From the NCBI GenBank assembly GCA_000209815.1, contig FP929036.1, positions 353,340-417,339 on the forward strand: DNA of 64,000 nucleotides, read 5' to 3'. Shown one piece after another: positions 9,467-19,216 of this stretch. This DNA comes from Butyrivibrio fibrisolvens 16/4 (GTDB lineage: Bacteria; Bacillota; Clostridia; Lachnospirales; Lachnospiraceae). Within the stretch, counting starts at the first letter, position 1, and every line of letters starts with the position of its first letter. A program made the translations under genes and the position numbers. The notes under the pieces were generated by a model. The model searched no databases. It worked only from the letters and a program-made list of their open reading frames with translations, and had not been told where the DNA came from.

Positions 9467-11246
9467 TTTTCAAGCTGAGCTGGAACAATAGGCTTTGACA
9501 GGAAGCCATGGAATCCCAGTGTCATATAGCGTTCTTTTGCTCCTGCTATAGCATTTGCAGTAAGAGCTACCACCGGCGTTCCCAGACATTTATTTCCTTC
9601 AAGTGAAGCCATAAGCTTGAATGTTTCAAGACCATCCAACCCCGGCATCATATGATCAAGGAAAATCATATCGTAGTGTTCTTTCTTAATCTTTGCCAAG
9701 CACTCTTCTCCGCCTGCAGCCTCTTCTATCTGAACCTTGGCTTCCTTTAAAAGCGATACAAATACCTTTCGGTTCATTGCGTTATCATCTACCACTAAGA
9801 ATTTTGCCTTTGGAGCTTCAAAGCTAGTGCTATATTCGTAGCTTGAGGTTAGCTGTCTCAGTTTCTGATCAAAGTCTCCGATATTTTCAGCATTTACTAT
9901 TTCCTGATTAATTGTAAATGAGAAGGTAGAGCCTTTGCCGTAAACACTATGAACCTCAAGATTACTTCCCATCATCTTTAAAAGATTCTGAGTGATGGCC
10001 ATTCCAAGGCCTGCGCCCTCGATATTTCTGTTTCTGTTTTCCTCCAAACGCTCAAAGGATTCAAACATTCGCTTAATATCTTCCTGCTTGATACCAATTC
10101 CAGTATCACGAACGGCGAATGTCAAATCCGCTGTATTATCGTAATTACGTTTACAGGTTGCAGAAATATCTATATAGCCTTCCTGAGTATATTTTACCGC
10201 ATTAGTAAGAATATTTGTTAATACCTGTCGAATTCTTACATCATCGCCAAACATATCACAAGGTATGTTGCTTGCAATATTCAGTCTGACTTCTAGGCCT
10301 TTTTCCTTTGCACGAATCATAACGTTGTTCAGTACGTCGTGCATCAGGCTCATAAACTGGTATTCACCGTTTACTAAGCCCATTTTACCTGATTCAATTT
10401 TTGTAATATCAAGAATGTCATTTATAAGTGAAAGCAGATTCTGGGAAGCTGCTTTAATATCCAATGCGTATTCTTCAACAACCTTTTCTGAGGTTTCACG
10501 AAGAATCATTTCATCCATACCCATAATGGTATTGATAGGTGTACGGATTTCGTGAGACATATTTGCAAGAAAGCTGCTTTTTGCCTCAGTGGCAGTCTGT
10601 GCCTGACGCTCAGCCTTCTTTGCCTGAAGTGTCTTCTCCAGCAAATCATCGTTATTAATTGAAGCCTGCTTATACAAATTCACATAAATAGATTTTTGGA
10701 ATTTGATGATAGCGCCTATCGCAAATGCGGATATTAATAAAGACTGAATAACATCGAATACTACACTTCTATCTGAATCCAGACTTATTACATAATCCGG
10801 ATGATAGTAAGAAACAACATAGCAGCCTATAATAATAGCCACGTCTGTAAGAAGCATAAACACAAAATCCATGCCATCTAACAGCATAAATATAAAGATG
10901 ATTCCCATAGAGAACCAGCAAACCATTCCGCTGTTAATACCACCAGTAAGAAAAACATAACCGGCAACAGTCCTATTCCTACTGTAAAACAAACTGCAAT
11001 AGTAGCGTTCTTCAGCTTGTTTCTATAGTTTGCCTCATAAATACAGATACTATCATTTATAATTGCAATGGCGATGATAATAGTAAGTGCAGGTGTTGTC
11101 CCATTTACAGCATTAAAAGGAATCGCTATTAAACCACCTAAAAAGCCTATGATTGTAATAATGTTAAATAATATTAAATCTGTAGGTAAATCCGGGCTAA
11201 AAAATTTTTTTATAAAACCAGTAATTTTTTTCATGGCAAACTTCAA
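9463..11246 (-). CDS. Hybrid sensor histidine kinase (one frameshift)
   Basis: The N-terminal part is polytopic (several membrane segments over about residues 22-185). Then come the HisKA domain with H232 in FLANMSHEIRTP, the HATPase domain with ILTNAVKYTQEG (N box), DTGIGI and GAGLGMAIT, and a C-terminal receiver with FLVVDDNAMNRK and FLDHMMPG. The frame breaks at an A5 run on the plus strand (10951-10955). One extra base gives LLPVMFFLTGGINSG and about 594 residues. A TTG start is chosen because an AGGGGG site lies 11 bases upstream; an ATG 12 bases inside is possible. The sensed signal is unknown. It heads the kinase-HPt-receiver operon. Confidence 0.87.
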
Positions 11247-11356
11247 TTGAAAAAGAACCCCCTAACATCACGCAGTAATCCTAGCGTAAAATACTCTAAT
11301 ATAAATATAATTGAAATGGGAAACTGACACAATAAACAAACCGTGAATAATATGTG

Positions 11357-11400
11357 AAAAAGCCTGTTATTTACGGTATTTCCGCAAATAACAGGCTTTT
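11357..11400. terminator. Hairpin terminator after ung
   Basis: Arms AAAAGCCTGTTATTT and AAATAACAGGCTTTT surround a 13-16 base loop that contains CGG/CCG. It starts next to the ung stop and is flanked by A and T runs on both sides, so it can end minus-strand transcription of the nad operon. Confidence 0.85.
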
Positions 11401-11401
11401 A

Positions 11402-12076
11402 CTATATGTTTTCTATCTGCCAATCGATTGGATTCAATCCTTTCGACTTCAAAAATGCATTTGTCCTACTAAAATGCTTACAACCAAAGAAGCCTCGATA
11501 GGCTGAAAGAGGTGATGGATGCGGTGCCTTCAGTATCAAATGATTAGGGTTATTTAGCTTTGCACATTTTTTTGCTGCAGGTGAGCCCCATAAAAGGAAA
11601 ACAATTGGTCTGTCCTGCTTATTTAAAATATCTATTACAGCATCTGTGAACTGCTCCCACCCCAAATCCTTGTGGGAATTGGCCTCGTGAGCCCTTACCG
11701 TAAGGACATTATTGAGCATTAACACACCCTGTCTTGCCCATTTTTCAAGATATCCGTTATTTGGAATATAACAACCTAAGTCATCCTGTAATTCCTTATA
11801 GATATTTACAAGTGATGGAGGTGTCTTCACCCCTGGCTTTACTGAAAAGCAAAGGCCGTGGGCCTGGCCTGGCTCGTGATATGGATCCTGTCCGATTATG
11901 ACCACCTTTACCTGAGAAAGCGGTGTAAAATCAAAAGCATTGAAAATGTCGTCCGCTGGTGGATACACCTGGTGACTGTGGTATTCGCTTTTGACGCTCT
12001 CATATAAATTTTTGTAATATGGCTTTTTAAATTCCGGAGTCAGTGGCTCCAGCCAATCATTTGAAATTGCAGACAT
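11402..12076 (-). CDS. ung: Uracil-DNA glycosylase
   Basis: This 224-residue family 1 enzyme removes uracil from DNA as the first step of base excision repair. The catalytic water-activating motif GQDPYH (D64) and the minor-groove loop HPSPLS are both present, as is LLWGSPA. The length is normal for Ung. It is the last gene of the nadABC-niaR operon, 10 bases after niaR, and ends at a strong hairpin. Its link with NAD synthesis is positional only. Confidence 0.97.
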   Translation of the reverse strand: MSAISNDWLEPLTPEFKKPYYKNLYESVKSEYHSHQVYPPADDIFNAFDFTPLSQVKVVIIGQDPYHEPGQAHGLCFSVKPGVKTPPSLVNIYKELQDDLGCYIPNNGYLEKWARQGVLMLNNVLTVRAHEANSHKDLGWEQFTDAVIDILNKQDRPIVFLLWGSPAAKKCAKLNNPNHLILKAPHPSPLSAYRGFFGCKHFSRTNAFLKSKGLNPIDWQIENI

Positions 12077-12086
12077 TTTATTCTCC

Positions 12087-12614
12087 CTATTCTAAAATCC
12101 AACTATCGAGTGGCAACCAAAAGCCCTTTTCTTTTAATTCCTGCTCAATTAAATCGAGGGTCTCTTCGTCGGCTGCACTGATTACGTGATAGTGGTAACC
12201 ACTTGTGGCGGAGCTAAGAGATTTTGATTTACCGGATTCGATTGCTGCCATAAATTCCTTGGCCTCTCGGCGTGAGCTCACATTAAGTGGAGCCTCCAGT
12301 CTATTGTAATAGCGATGGTTGATGATGATATTCTCAGCCACCCCTCCATTATCAACTATGGTAAACAATTCATCCAAAATCTGGTCATCAGTATGGCGAC
12401 TCTTTATGATTCTCTTGCATTTATTGGTATTCGTAATTACGTATCCTCTGTTGGTAGACGTAATATCCACTCCATTTGCTCTGATAAGGGCGATATCTGT
12501 AACAACAACCTGGCGACTAACATCAAGCTGCTTAGCCAACGCTGTACCTGATACAGGCTTATCAGATTTTTGAATAATCTCTATTAACTTTTGTCTTCTA
12601 GCCTGTCCGTCCAT
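12087..12614 (-). CDS. niaR: NiaR, niacin-responsive repressor of NAD synthesis
   Basis: An N-terminal HTH_11 domain (LAKQLDVSRQVVVTDIALIR) is followed by a 3H domain containing three conserved histidine regions (HRYYNRLEAPLNVSSRREA, then GYHYHVIS). This is the NiaR/YrxA family, which represses nad genes when niacin is present. The ATG at 12614 is chosen because AAGGAG lies 7 bases before it. An upstream in-frame ATG at 12638 lies inside nadC and has no such site. The protein has 175 residues. A matching operator-like sequence overlaps the nadA promoter at 15824-15837, consistent with autoregulation of the operon. Confidence 0.93.
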   Translation of the reverse strand: MDGQARRQKLIEIIQKSDKPVSGTALAKQLDVSRQVVVTDIALIRANGVDITSTNRGYVITNTNKCKRIIKSRHTDDQILDELFTIVDNGGVAENIIINHRYYNRLEAPLNVSSRREAKEFMAAIESGKSKSLSSATSGYHYHVISAADEETLDLIEQELKEKGFWLPLDSWILE

Positions 12615-12627
12615 AGATTTCTCCTTA

Positions 12628-13479
12628 TTAGACTGCATGTAAATTTTTCATTGAAATATCAAGAATTGGTGCAGAATGTGTAAGTGCACCGCTTGAAACA
12701 TAATCAACACCGCTATCGATAATGTTTGCGATATTCTCCTTAGTAACATTTCCAGAGCACTCGGTCTTTGCACGACCATCTATTATTTTAACAGCTTCCT
12801 TCATTGTTGCAACATCCATATTATCAAGCATTATAATATCTGCTCCAGCCTCCACTGCTTCCTTCACCTGGTCAAGTGTCTCTGTCTCTATTTCGATTTT
12901 ACGAACAAATGGGGCATAAGCCTTTGCCATCTCTATTGCTTTTGTAATAGAACCTGCTGCACCAATGTGATTATCCTTCAAAAGAATTCCATCTGAAAGA
13001 TTATAACGATGATTCTGTCCACCACCGCACTTTACTGCATACTTTTCAAAAATTCTCATATTTGGAGTAGTCTTTCTTGTGTCAAGAAGAACTGTCTTGC
13101 TGCCCTTCAAAAGTGATGCAACCTGATTTGTGTATGTAGCAATACCGCTCATTCTCTGAAGATAATTGAGGGCTACGCGCTCTCCTGAAAGGAGCACTCT
13201 AATATCTCCCTTTACCTTGCCCATAAGCTGGCCCTTCTTAACCTCATCTCCATCCTTAACATACTTTTCAACAACTGTGCTTTCATCAAGAATCTTAAAT
13301 ACTCGCTCATATACATCCATTCCACAGATGATACCATCCTGCTTGCAGATAAGCTCTACCTCACCTGGCTGAGCCTCAGGCATTACAGAATTTGTAGTAA
13401 CATCCTCGCTTGAAATATCCTCTCTAAGAGCCATTTTGATAAGCTCATCTGCATTTAAAGTCATTGTAATATTGTTCAT
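12628..13479 (-). CDS. nadC: Quinolinate phosphoribosyltransferase (decarboxylating)
   Basis: This 283-residue enzyme converts quinolinate and PRPP to nicotinate mononucleotide, joining the NadA/NadB route to NAD. Family motifs seen are REDISSEDVTT near the N-terminus, LNYLQRMSGIAT, DTRKTTPNMR, GGGQNHRYNLSDGILLKDNH and a late VDYVSSGALTHS phosphate-binding segment. Length is typical. It sits 24 bases after nadB and 13 bases before niaR. Confidence 0.97.
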   Translation of the reverse strand: MNNITMTLNADELIKMALREDISSEDVTTNSVMPEAQPGEVELICKQDGIICGMDVYERVFKILDESTVVEKYVKDGDEVKKGQLMGKVKGDIRVLLSGERVALNYLQRMSGIATYTNQVASLLKGSKTVLLDTRKTTPNMRIFEKYAVKCGGGQNHRYNLSDGILLKDNHIGAAGSITKAIEMAKAYAPFVRKIEIETETLDQVKEAVEAGADIIMLDNMDVATMKEAVKIIDGRAKTECSGNVTKENIANIIDSGVDYVSSGALTHSAPILDISMKNLHAV

Positions 13480-13503
13480 TTTATATAGCCTCCTTCTTGG
13501 CTC

Positions 13504-14787
13504 TTAAATTCTCTTCTTTTTAATTTCCCCAACTACCATAGCATGATAGTTTTCCATAATAGATGTAAGATCCTGATATCCATCCATATTTACAAGATTA
13601 TCAAAATCCTCTGATGTTTTAAAGGACTTCGTATTTACGATATCAGCTGCTGCACGCTTTGCAAAAACAAGACTTTCCAAAAGGGAATTGCTGGCAAGTC
13701 TGTTTCTTCCGTGAACACCATTGCAGCTGGTTTCGCCAACAGCGTAAAGCTGCTTCATTGTAGTCTTGCTGTCCTTATCTACGTATATACCACCCATGAA
13801 ATAATGCTGTGCAGGAACTACAGGAACCCATGTTTCCAGCGGATCATAGCCTGCCTCCTTGCAGCGAGCATATATATTTGGAAAATGATTTAGTATTTCT
13901 TCCTTTGGAATAGGTGAAAAATCGAGCCATACATGCTCTGTGCCATCCTTTTCCATCTGAGCAAAAATAGCCTTGCTTACCACATCTCTTGGCTGAAGCT
14001 CATCTGTGAAACGATTACCATTCTTATCACGAAGGACTGCACCTTCTCCTCTTACAGATTCTGAAATCAAAAAGCTTCTACCACTTTGATTTGAATAAAG
14101 TGTAGTAGGGTGAATCTGTACATAGTCACAGTTTTCCAATTTTACATTGTGGTACATGGCAAGGGCCAGAGCATCTCCTGATATATGGCGATAGTTTGTA
14201 GAATGTGGGTATACTCCACCCAAACCACCACAGGCTAATACTGTAACATCGCCCTGAATAGCTGTGGTTTTTCCGTCCATATCTGCCACAACAATTCCAT
14301 AGCATACATTATCCTTGCAAACCCAGTCCACCATAGTTGTATGGGCCTTTAGTGTGATGTTATCACGCTCCTTAGCTCTGGCTAAAAGCTTGCTGGTAAT
14401 CTCTCTTCCTGTAATATCAGCATGAAATAAAATTCTATTATTTGAATGGGCACCTTCCTTCGTAAATACGAATTCACCATTCTTCTTTTCGAACTCTACA
14501 CCATAACCTTCCAAGTCCTTAATAATATCCTGTGAGCTTCTGATCATAATCTCTACAGATTCTTTGCGATTCTCATAATGACCTGCTCGCATAGTGTCCT
14601 CAAAGTATGCATCATAATCATCCTCATCCCTGAGCATACAGATACCACCCTGGGCAAGGAAGGAATCGCATCCATCCAAAGCATCCTTTGAAATCACAAG
14701 TATTTTCTTTTCTCGTGGTAGGCTAAGAGCGCAGAATAATCCTCCTACGCCACTACCAACTATAATCACATCATATTTCTTATCCAT
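13504..14787 (-). CDS. nadB: L-aspartate oxidase
   Basis: A flavoprotein that oxidises L-aspartate to iminoaspartate for NadA. The FAD-binding motif is VIIVGSGVGGLFCALSL at the N-terminus; SESVRGEGAVLRD and GGIYVDKDSKT are family segments, and NGVHGRNRLASNSLLE is the conserved C-terminal FAD loop. At 427 residues it lacks most of the C-terminal helical domain found in the 540-residue E. coli enzyme, as seen in other short clostridial NadB proteins. The start follows AAAGGAG. A palindromic element separates it from nadA. Confidence 0.95.
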   Translation of the reverse strand: MDKKYDVIIVGSGVGGLFCALSLPREKKILVISKDALDGCDSFLAQGGICMLRDEDDYDAYFEDTMRAGHYENRKESVEIMIRSSQDIIKDLEGYGVEFEKKNGEFVFTKEGAHSNNRILFHADITGREITSKLLARAKERDNITLKAHTTMVDWVCKDNVCYGIVVADMDGKTTAIQGDVTVLACGGLGGVYPHSTNYRHISGDALALAMYHNVKLENCDYVQIHPTTLYSNQSGRSFLISESVRGEGAVLRDKNGNRFTDELQPRDVVSKAIFAQMEKDGTEHVWLDFSPIPKEEILNHFPNIYARCKEAGYDPLETWVPVVPAQHYFMGGIYVDKDSKTTMKQLYAVGETSCNGVHGRNRLASNSLLESLVFAKRAAADIVNTKSFKTSEDFDNLVNMDGYQDLTSIMENYHAMVVGEIKKKRI

Positions 14788-14800
14788 TATTATCTCCTTT

Positions 14801-14848
14801 GGCTTCTCCCTCTGGGAGAAGCTGTCAGCGCTAGCTGACTGATGAGGG
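14801..14848. repeat. Double-hairpin intergenic repeat, nadA-nadB gap
   Basis: Two adjacent hairpins: GCTTCTCCC/GGGAGAAGC and GTCAGC/GCTGAC, ending GATGAGGG. The form (CCTCATC at one end, a GC-rich hairpin and a purine/pyrimidine hairpin) resembles the element at 27066-27112. I recognise this type as dispersed intergenic palindromes of gut and rumen Clostridia, with no assigned function. It may protect or split the operon mRNA. Confidence 0.65.
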
Positions 14849-14854
14849 TCTTTC

Positions 14855-15762
14855 CTATTTAGCTAATTCCAGCATTCTCTTCAATGGCACCAAAGATTTC
14901 TCCATCTTCTCATCGCTGACCTCTACTACTCCTGTGCCATCGCGAAGACAATTGCGCACCTTCTCAAGTGTAACCTTCTTCATATTAGGGCAAATCTGAA
15001 CTGAACCTGCTGCATAAAATGTCTTATCTGGATTCTTCTGCTTTAACTGGTAAAGAACACCAAGCTCTGTAGAGATGATGAACTCCTTCTTATCAGAATT
15101 TGTAGCGTAGTCAATAATGCCAGATGTGCTACCAATGTAATCTGCATACTCTAAAACATCCAATGTACACTCTGGATGAATAAGCACCTCTGCCTCTAGA
15201 TGGGACTCCTTAGCACGCTTTACCATATCTGCAGTTACGTTCTTGTGAACATGGCAATATCCGTCGTTGAAAATGAAATTCTTCTCTGGAACCTTTGTAG
15301 CTATATATCTTCCAAGATTCTCGTCAGGAATGAAAAAGATATTCTTATTTGGAAGTGACTTTACGATCTTCATAGCATTTGCAGATGTTACGCACACATC
15401 CGAATGCATCTTAAGCTCTGCGGTAGAATTGATGTAGCAAACTACAGCCACGTCATCATACTCACGTCTTACTTCCTCAATACGCTCTATCTCCGCCATA
15501 TGAGCCATCGGGCAATCAGCCTTTTCGTCAGGCATAAGTACTGTTTTTTCAGGATTAAGAATCTTCGCAGATTCTCCCATAAACTTTACTCCTGCAAATA
15601 CGATAGTCTTTTCCTTTAATCCTACAGCCACCTTGGCCAGATAGTAGCTGTCCCCAATATAGTCTGCGATAGCCTGTACTTCATCATTAACATAATAATG
15701 AGCAAGGATTACCGCATCCTTTTCCTTTTTAACTTCTGAATTTCTTCTACCAGTGTATTCAT
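14855..15762 (-). CDS. nadA: Quinolinate synthase (one frameshift)
   Basis: This [4Fe-4S] enzyme condenses iminoaspartate with dihydroxyacetone phosphate to quinolinate. AHYYVNDEVQAIADYIGDS, PDEKADCPMA, VCYINSTAELK and HPECTLDVLEYADYIGST carry substrate and cluster residues. The frame breaks at T5 15726-15730. Adding one base restores the N-terminus MNTLVEEIQKLKKEKD and a start with AAAAGGAG upstream, giving about 302 residues. Without the correction an unrelated N-terminus (MTPACKRR) is read. It is the first gene of nadA-nadB-nadC-niaR-ung. Confidence 0.95.
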
Positions 15763-15802
15763 AACATATTCTCCTTTTACAAGCCGGTGTCATTTAACAG
15801 CA

Positions 15803-15837
15803 ACTATAACACATGTAAAGTCTACTGACAAGACAGT
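15803..15837 (-). promoter_or_regulatory. nadA promoter with candidate NiaR operator
   Basis: On the minus strand TTGTCA (15826-15831), 17 bases, TATAGT (15803-15808). The -35 is embedded in ACTGTCTTGTCAGT (15824-15837), close to the TGTC-TT-GACA core I recall for NiaR sites. Binding there would block RNA polymerase. Confidence 0.65.
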
Positions 15838-15875
15838 TGTACACATCACTGTAAATCCTAAGAATTTCAATAAAA

Positions 15876-15897
15876 AATAAGACCCGAAGGTCTTATT
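15876..15897 (-). terminator. Terminator of the acyltransferase operon
   Basis: Stem AATAAGACC/GGTCTTATT with a four-base loop, followed on the minus strand by TTTTTTA. It overlaps the acyltransferase stop codon. Confidence 0.85.
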
Positions 15898-17038
15898 CTT
15901 TGATAAACAATATTTTACATTTTTTCAGAAGCTTTTCGCCCAATACAAATAGGTAGTAAGCTACAAGTCCTGTTACAAATACTCCTAAGGTCCATATTCC
16001 AAGCTTTGCCATAAATCCCCAGAAATCCTCATACAAAAGTGTAATCCAGTCCTGGGTCTCCCAAAGACTATATGCAAATCCATTGTCGTGGATAAGATAA
16101 ATCATAAATGTAGCTTTAGCAATTCCATTTAAAATCTTAAGGGATGGAAGATTTATTCTTCTAAATAGCTCGAAAATACAAATTCCAAGGATAACTACAA
16201 CGATACTGTAATTATCAAACTTTGGAATAGACTGGGTGAACTCTGTTGCTGGTACAGATTGCACTGTCTGATTGTAGTAATATGCCTGAATCTTTCCCAT
16301 TACTATGTTGTGATAAGAAATCCCTATAAGAATATTTATAAGGATAATCACAAGGAAAATAACGTATCCTCTCACCTTATCAAACGGATTGTACTTTTTA
16401 ATGTAGCCTCCTAATGAATAGAGGAATACACCAATTACCACTGTACGCAGTCCCTTTGCCAAATCATCCAAAAGAGAACCTGACCAACTCAGCTGTGAAA
16501 TAGCAAGGATCGTAAATAAAAATCCCAAATACTTTTTTCTATCTAATGTAGCTATGAATCTGTTTAGGAAACAGAATGCCAAAAGCATAATGATAAAATA
16601 ATATCCCACAAACCAAGACATTTTATTAAAGTACTGGATTCTGATGTAGCTAAAAAGATTCTCACTGACATCCGTATTTGCGTAATTTCTTATGAATAAT
16701 GCTGAAGCCAACACAAGTGCTGTAGCTGCAAATAAAAGCTGTGACAAAAGCTTCTTGGAAATCTTGAGCATATCGATTTCCCTATCAATCAGGAAATATC
16801 CTGAAATCAAAATAAAAATAGCATTGCCCACCAAACCAAATGGCATCATCATCTCCAGTGCCATAAGCTGCTTGAAAAACATAGGCTGGTTAAACCATCC
16901 ATTTTGTAACTTCTCAATAGAAGTAACATTTACCAGCTGCACATTTACGCAGTGAAGAATAATGTGATAGGCAATAATCATAAGCATCGCCACTATTCTT
17001 AGTAACTCTATATTTGAAGAGCGGTTTTTGTTGTTCAT
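15893..17038 (-). CDS. Acyltransferase 3 family membrane protein
   Basis: A 381-residue protein with about ten hydrophobic segments. The N-terminus NIELLRIVAMLMIIAYHIILH is the acyltransferase-3 signature with the putative catalytic histidine in the first membrane helix. Family members O-acylate surface polysaccharides, peptidoglycan or lipids. Substrate is unknown. The start at 17038 is chosen because AGGGAG precedes it and the earlier in-frame start lies inside the TSCPD gene. It is last in a seven-gene same-strand run. Confidence 0.85.
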   Translation of the reverse strand: MNNKNRSSNIELLRIVAMLMIIAYHIILHCVNVQLVNVTSIEKLQNGWFNQPMFFKQLMALEMMMPFGLVGNAIFILISGYFLIDREIDMLKISKKLLSQLLFAATALVLASALFIRNYANTDVSENLFSYIRIQYFNKMSWFVGYYFIIMLLAFCFLNRFIATLDRKKYLGFLFTILAISQLSWSGSLLDDLAKGLRTVVIGVFLYSLGGYIKKYNPFDKVRGYVIFLVIILINILIGISYHNIVMGKIQAYYYNQTVQSVPATEFTQSIPKFDNYSIVVVILGICIFELFRRINLPSLKILNGIAKATFMIYLIHDNGFAYSLWETQDWITLLYEDFWGFMAKLGIWTLGVFVTGLVAYYLFVLGEKLLKKCKILFIKE

Positions 17039-17046
17039 ATATCTAC

Positions 17047-17298
17047 TTATCTCCCTAATACCTCTTCTATCCCCTTTGCAAGCTGGTCTGCGCAGCTTGT
17101 GCCCTTCATTCCGCAAAGGTTTCCCTTTAAAATCTCTACTGTACGAGCTGCATCAGCGCCCTCTAAAAGCTTGCTGATTGCCTTTGTATTTCCGTCGCAG
17201 CCACCTGTGAATTTTACATTGTGAAGCTTGCCATCCTCCATCTCAAAATCAATCTGTCTGGCGCAAACGCCCTTTGGAATATAAGTAAACTTTTCCAT
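17047..17298 (-). CDS. TSCPD domain protein (TIGR03905 type)
   Basis: This 83-residue protein matches the small stand-alone TSCPD family found in anaerobic Firmicutes. Segments are YIPKGVCARQIDFE, FTGGCDGNTKAISKLLEG, LKGNLCGMKGTSCADQLA; the five conserved cysteines and glycines suggest a metal or cofactor site. The domain also occurs at the end of some class II ribonucleotide reductases. The biochemical role is unknown. It lies between the YARHG protein and the acyltransferase with short gaps. Confidence 0.85.
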   Translation of the reverse strand: MEKFTYIPKGVCARQIDFEMEDGKLHNVKFTGGCDGNTKAISKLLEGADAARTVEILKGNLCGMKGTSCADQLAKGIEEVLGR

Positions 17299-17316
17299 CT
17301 TTGTCTTAAAACTCCT

Positions 17317-18051
17317 TTACATTTTATCAATTGAATTCAACATATCCAGGTTTTTAACCTCTGTCTCTGTAAAAGTCTTCTCTGAAAAATCTGCTGGCAT
17401 TACTGATGGGCTATACCAAATCTGCCCCATAAAATAATTGCTAAGGTCTTCGTCTCTGAAGCTGTATCCGTGACGAGCGTAAAGCTCATTCTTTGCTATG
17501 TGAATAACCTCAGGAGAAAGCCCTTCAAAATCTGATGCTGAGTATACCTTACTGCTTGTATCAAATAAGTATGTACAGAAACGGGCATCACCGGAAATGC
17601 CTTTTGTCTGCCAATATGAGTCTACTGCGGACCAGTATTTATTTCCATCAAGATAGTGGGCACGCTCAGAAACTGCTGCTGCAATCTCCTCCTGTGACCA
17701 GTTTGCAATATCTCCAACATATACTCCTGGATCTACCACTTCGATAACTACATCTCCATAATCCTGTTCCTCTTTTTCTTCCATAGAAGAACCAGCCTCG
17801 ATATTTTCATCACCAGACTGTTCCTGTACAGGTGTAGCTGCATTTTCCTCACTAACAGCAAGTGTCTTTTTCTCGTGATTTAATATATTAAATGTGATTA
17901 CCGCAGAAAGAATGCCCACAGCTATTGCTATGCAGCCCTCTATTAACCATCTTTTTGCATTTGGATTTTCCTTAAAGAAATCTCTCACATCATCACGACG
18001 ATCTAGTATCCAATCAATAAAATCCAAAAATCTCTCTTTTACATCTTCCAT
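17317..18051 (-). CDS. Membrane-anchored YARHG domain protein
   Basis: The 244-residue chain has a basic cytoplasmic N-terminus, one membrane helix (about residues 37-56, GCIAIAVGILSAVITFNIL), an acidic linker (EEKEEQDYGD) and an extracytoplasmic YARHG domain near the C-terminus (NELYARHGYSFRDEDLSNYF, then WYSPS). YARHG domains are extracellular modules of Firmicutes with no firm function. It is co-directional with AlaX-like and TSCPD genes, 15 bases downstream of the former. Confidence 0.82.
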   Translation of the reverse strand: MEDVKERFLDFIDWILDRRDDVRDFFKENPNAKRWLIEGCIAIAVGILSAVITFNILNHEKKTLAVSEENAATPVQEQSGDENIEAGSSMEEKEEQDYGDVVIEVVDPGVYVGDIANWSQEEIAAAVSERAHYLDGNKYWSAVDSYWQTKGISGDARFCTYLFDTSSKVYSASDFEGLSPEVIHIAKNELYARHGYSFRDEDLSNYFMGQIWYSPSVMPADFSEKTFTETEVKNLDMLNSIDKM

Positions 18052-18066
18052 AATTCATCCCTCTTT

Positions 18067-19211
18067 CTATAAAGTCCTTTCAATAGCGCTTCGGGTAGCG
18101 TCTACTGAACCTTGGGCCATCTGATTACTTCCACCGCCTTTGGCCCCTAATAATTCTCGCAAGCCTGTTGCTATAGCTTTGCAATCTCTGGTGCTGCTTC
18201 CGATGACGAAATTGTAGCCGTCCTCGTCATTTCCAGAAAAGATTGCACATAAGCCATCATGCTTTTCTACAAGGGCATTTACGCCGTCTCTCATAGTCTT
18301 AGCATCAAGATCCTCAGTGAATATTGTAACATCACTAAGGTCCGAAGGATATCCAGCTATCTGATTCATCAGAATGTCCCCTTTGATTTGGGAAATTCTG
18401 TATTTAAGCTGCTTGTTCTCCTCCATTATACCAGCTATTCTGTCCGGAAGATTTTCCTCTGGGCAATTTAGCTTTTGATATGACTGAGCTAGTAGGCTCA
18501 TTTTATGATTGTAATCATCTAAAGCTCTCAATCCACAAAGGATATATACCCTGGTGCCACCCTTGTACTTTCCAAATGAAATAACCTTTAGCATCCCTAC
18601 CTGGCCTGTAGTATTTACGTGTGGTGCACAGCAGGCGCAAATATCTACTCCCTCGATTTCTACCAGGCGAATAGCACCATCTATTTCCTTTTTGCTACGA
18701 TAATCTGTGGCAGCAAGAGTAGCCTCATCAGGATAGTAAGCCTTTACAGGAAAATCCTTAGCGATAACAAGATTTGCTGTTCTTTCAATACGGCGAACCT
18801 GCTCCTCACTAAGCTCGATATTCAAATCCAGCGTAACTGTATTATCGCTGAGATGAAAACCAACATTATCTGCTCCATATATATTGTGAGCCAGCCCTGT
18901 GAAAATGTGCTCGCCAGTATGCTGCTGCATATTTCCAAAACGATGGGCCCAGTCTATAACGCCAACCACCTTCTGGCCAGCCGCAAAAGCCCTGTCACAA
19001 TAGTGGTAAATCACATCATTTTCTATTTGAACATCGGAAACTTTTGCCTCGCCAATATGGCCTACATCACTGGTCTGACCACCCTGCTCTGGAAAAACAA
19101 GGTCTTGTCTAGCACTACCTTGTAGCCATCCTCTAGCTTTTCACAGAAAATAACCTCTGCAGAAAACTCGGTAGCAAAAGAATCGTCATCATACAATGCA
19201 ATTGTTTTCAT
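18067..19211 (-). CDS. AlaX-like alanyl-tRNA editing protein (one frameshift)
   Basis: A stand-alone relative of the AlaRS editing domain, expected to hydrolyse misacylated Ser- or Gly-tRNA(Ala). The zinc-binding motifs are HTGEH (QQHTGEHIF) and CxxxH (ICACCAPH). A DHHA1-like C-terminal part (GLRELLGAKGGGSNQMAQG) makes it an AlaX-L type. The frame breaks at A5 19093-19097; adding one base gives LDKTLFFPEQGGQTSDVGHIG, exactly the family pattern, and about 381 residues. The ATG at 19211 is then the start. It follows the asparaginase by 5 bases. Confidence 0.9.
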
Positions 19212-19216
19212 AATCA

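Noticed and set aside
18619-19125. Plus-strand 168-residue ORF antisense to the AlaX-like gene
   Set aside because: The opposite strand carries an uninterrupted conserved domain; no ribosome site or family features here.
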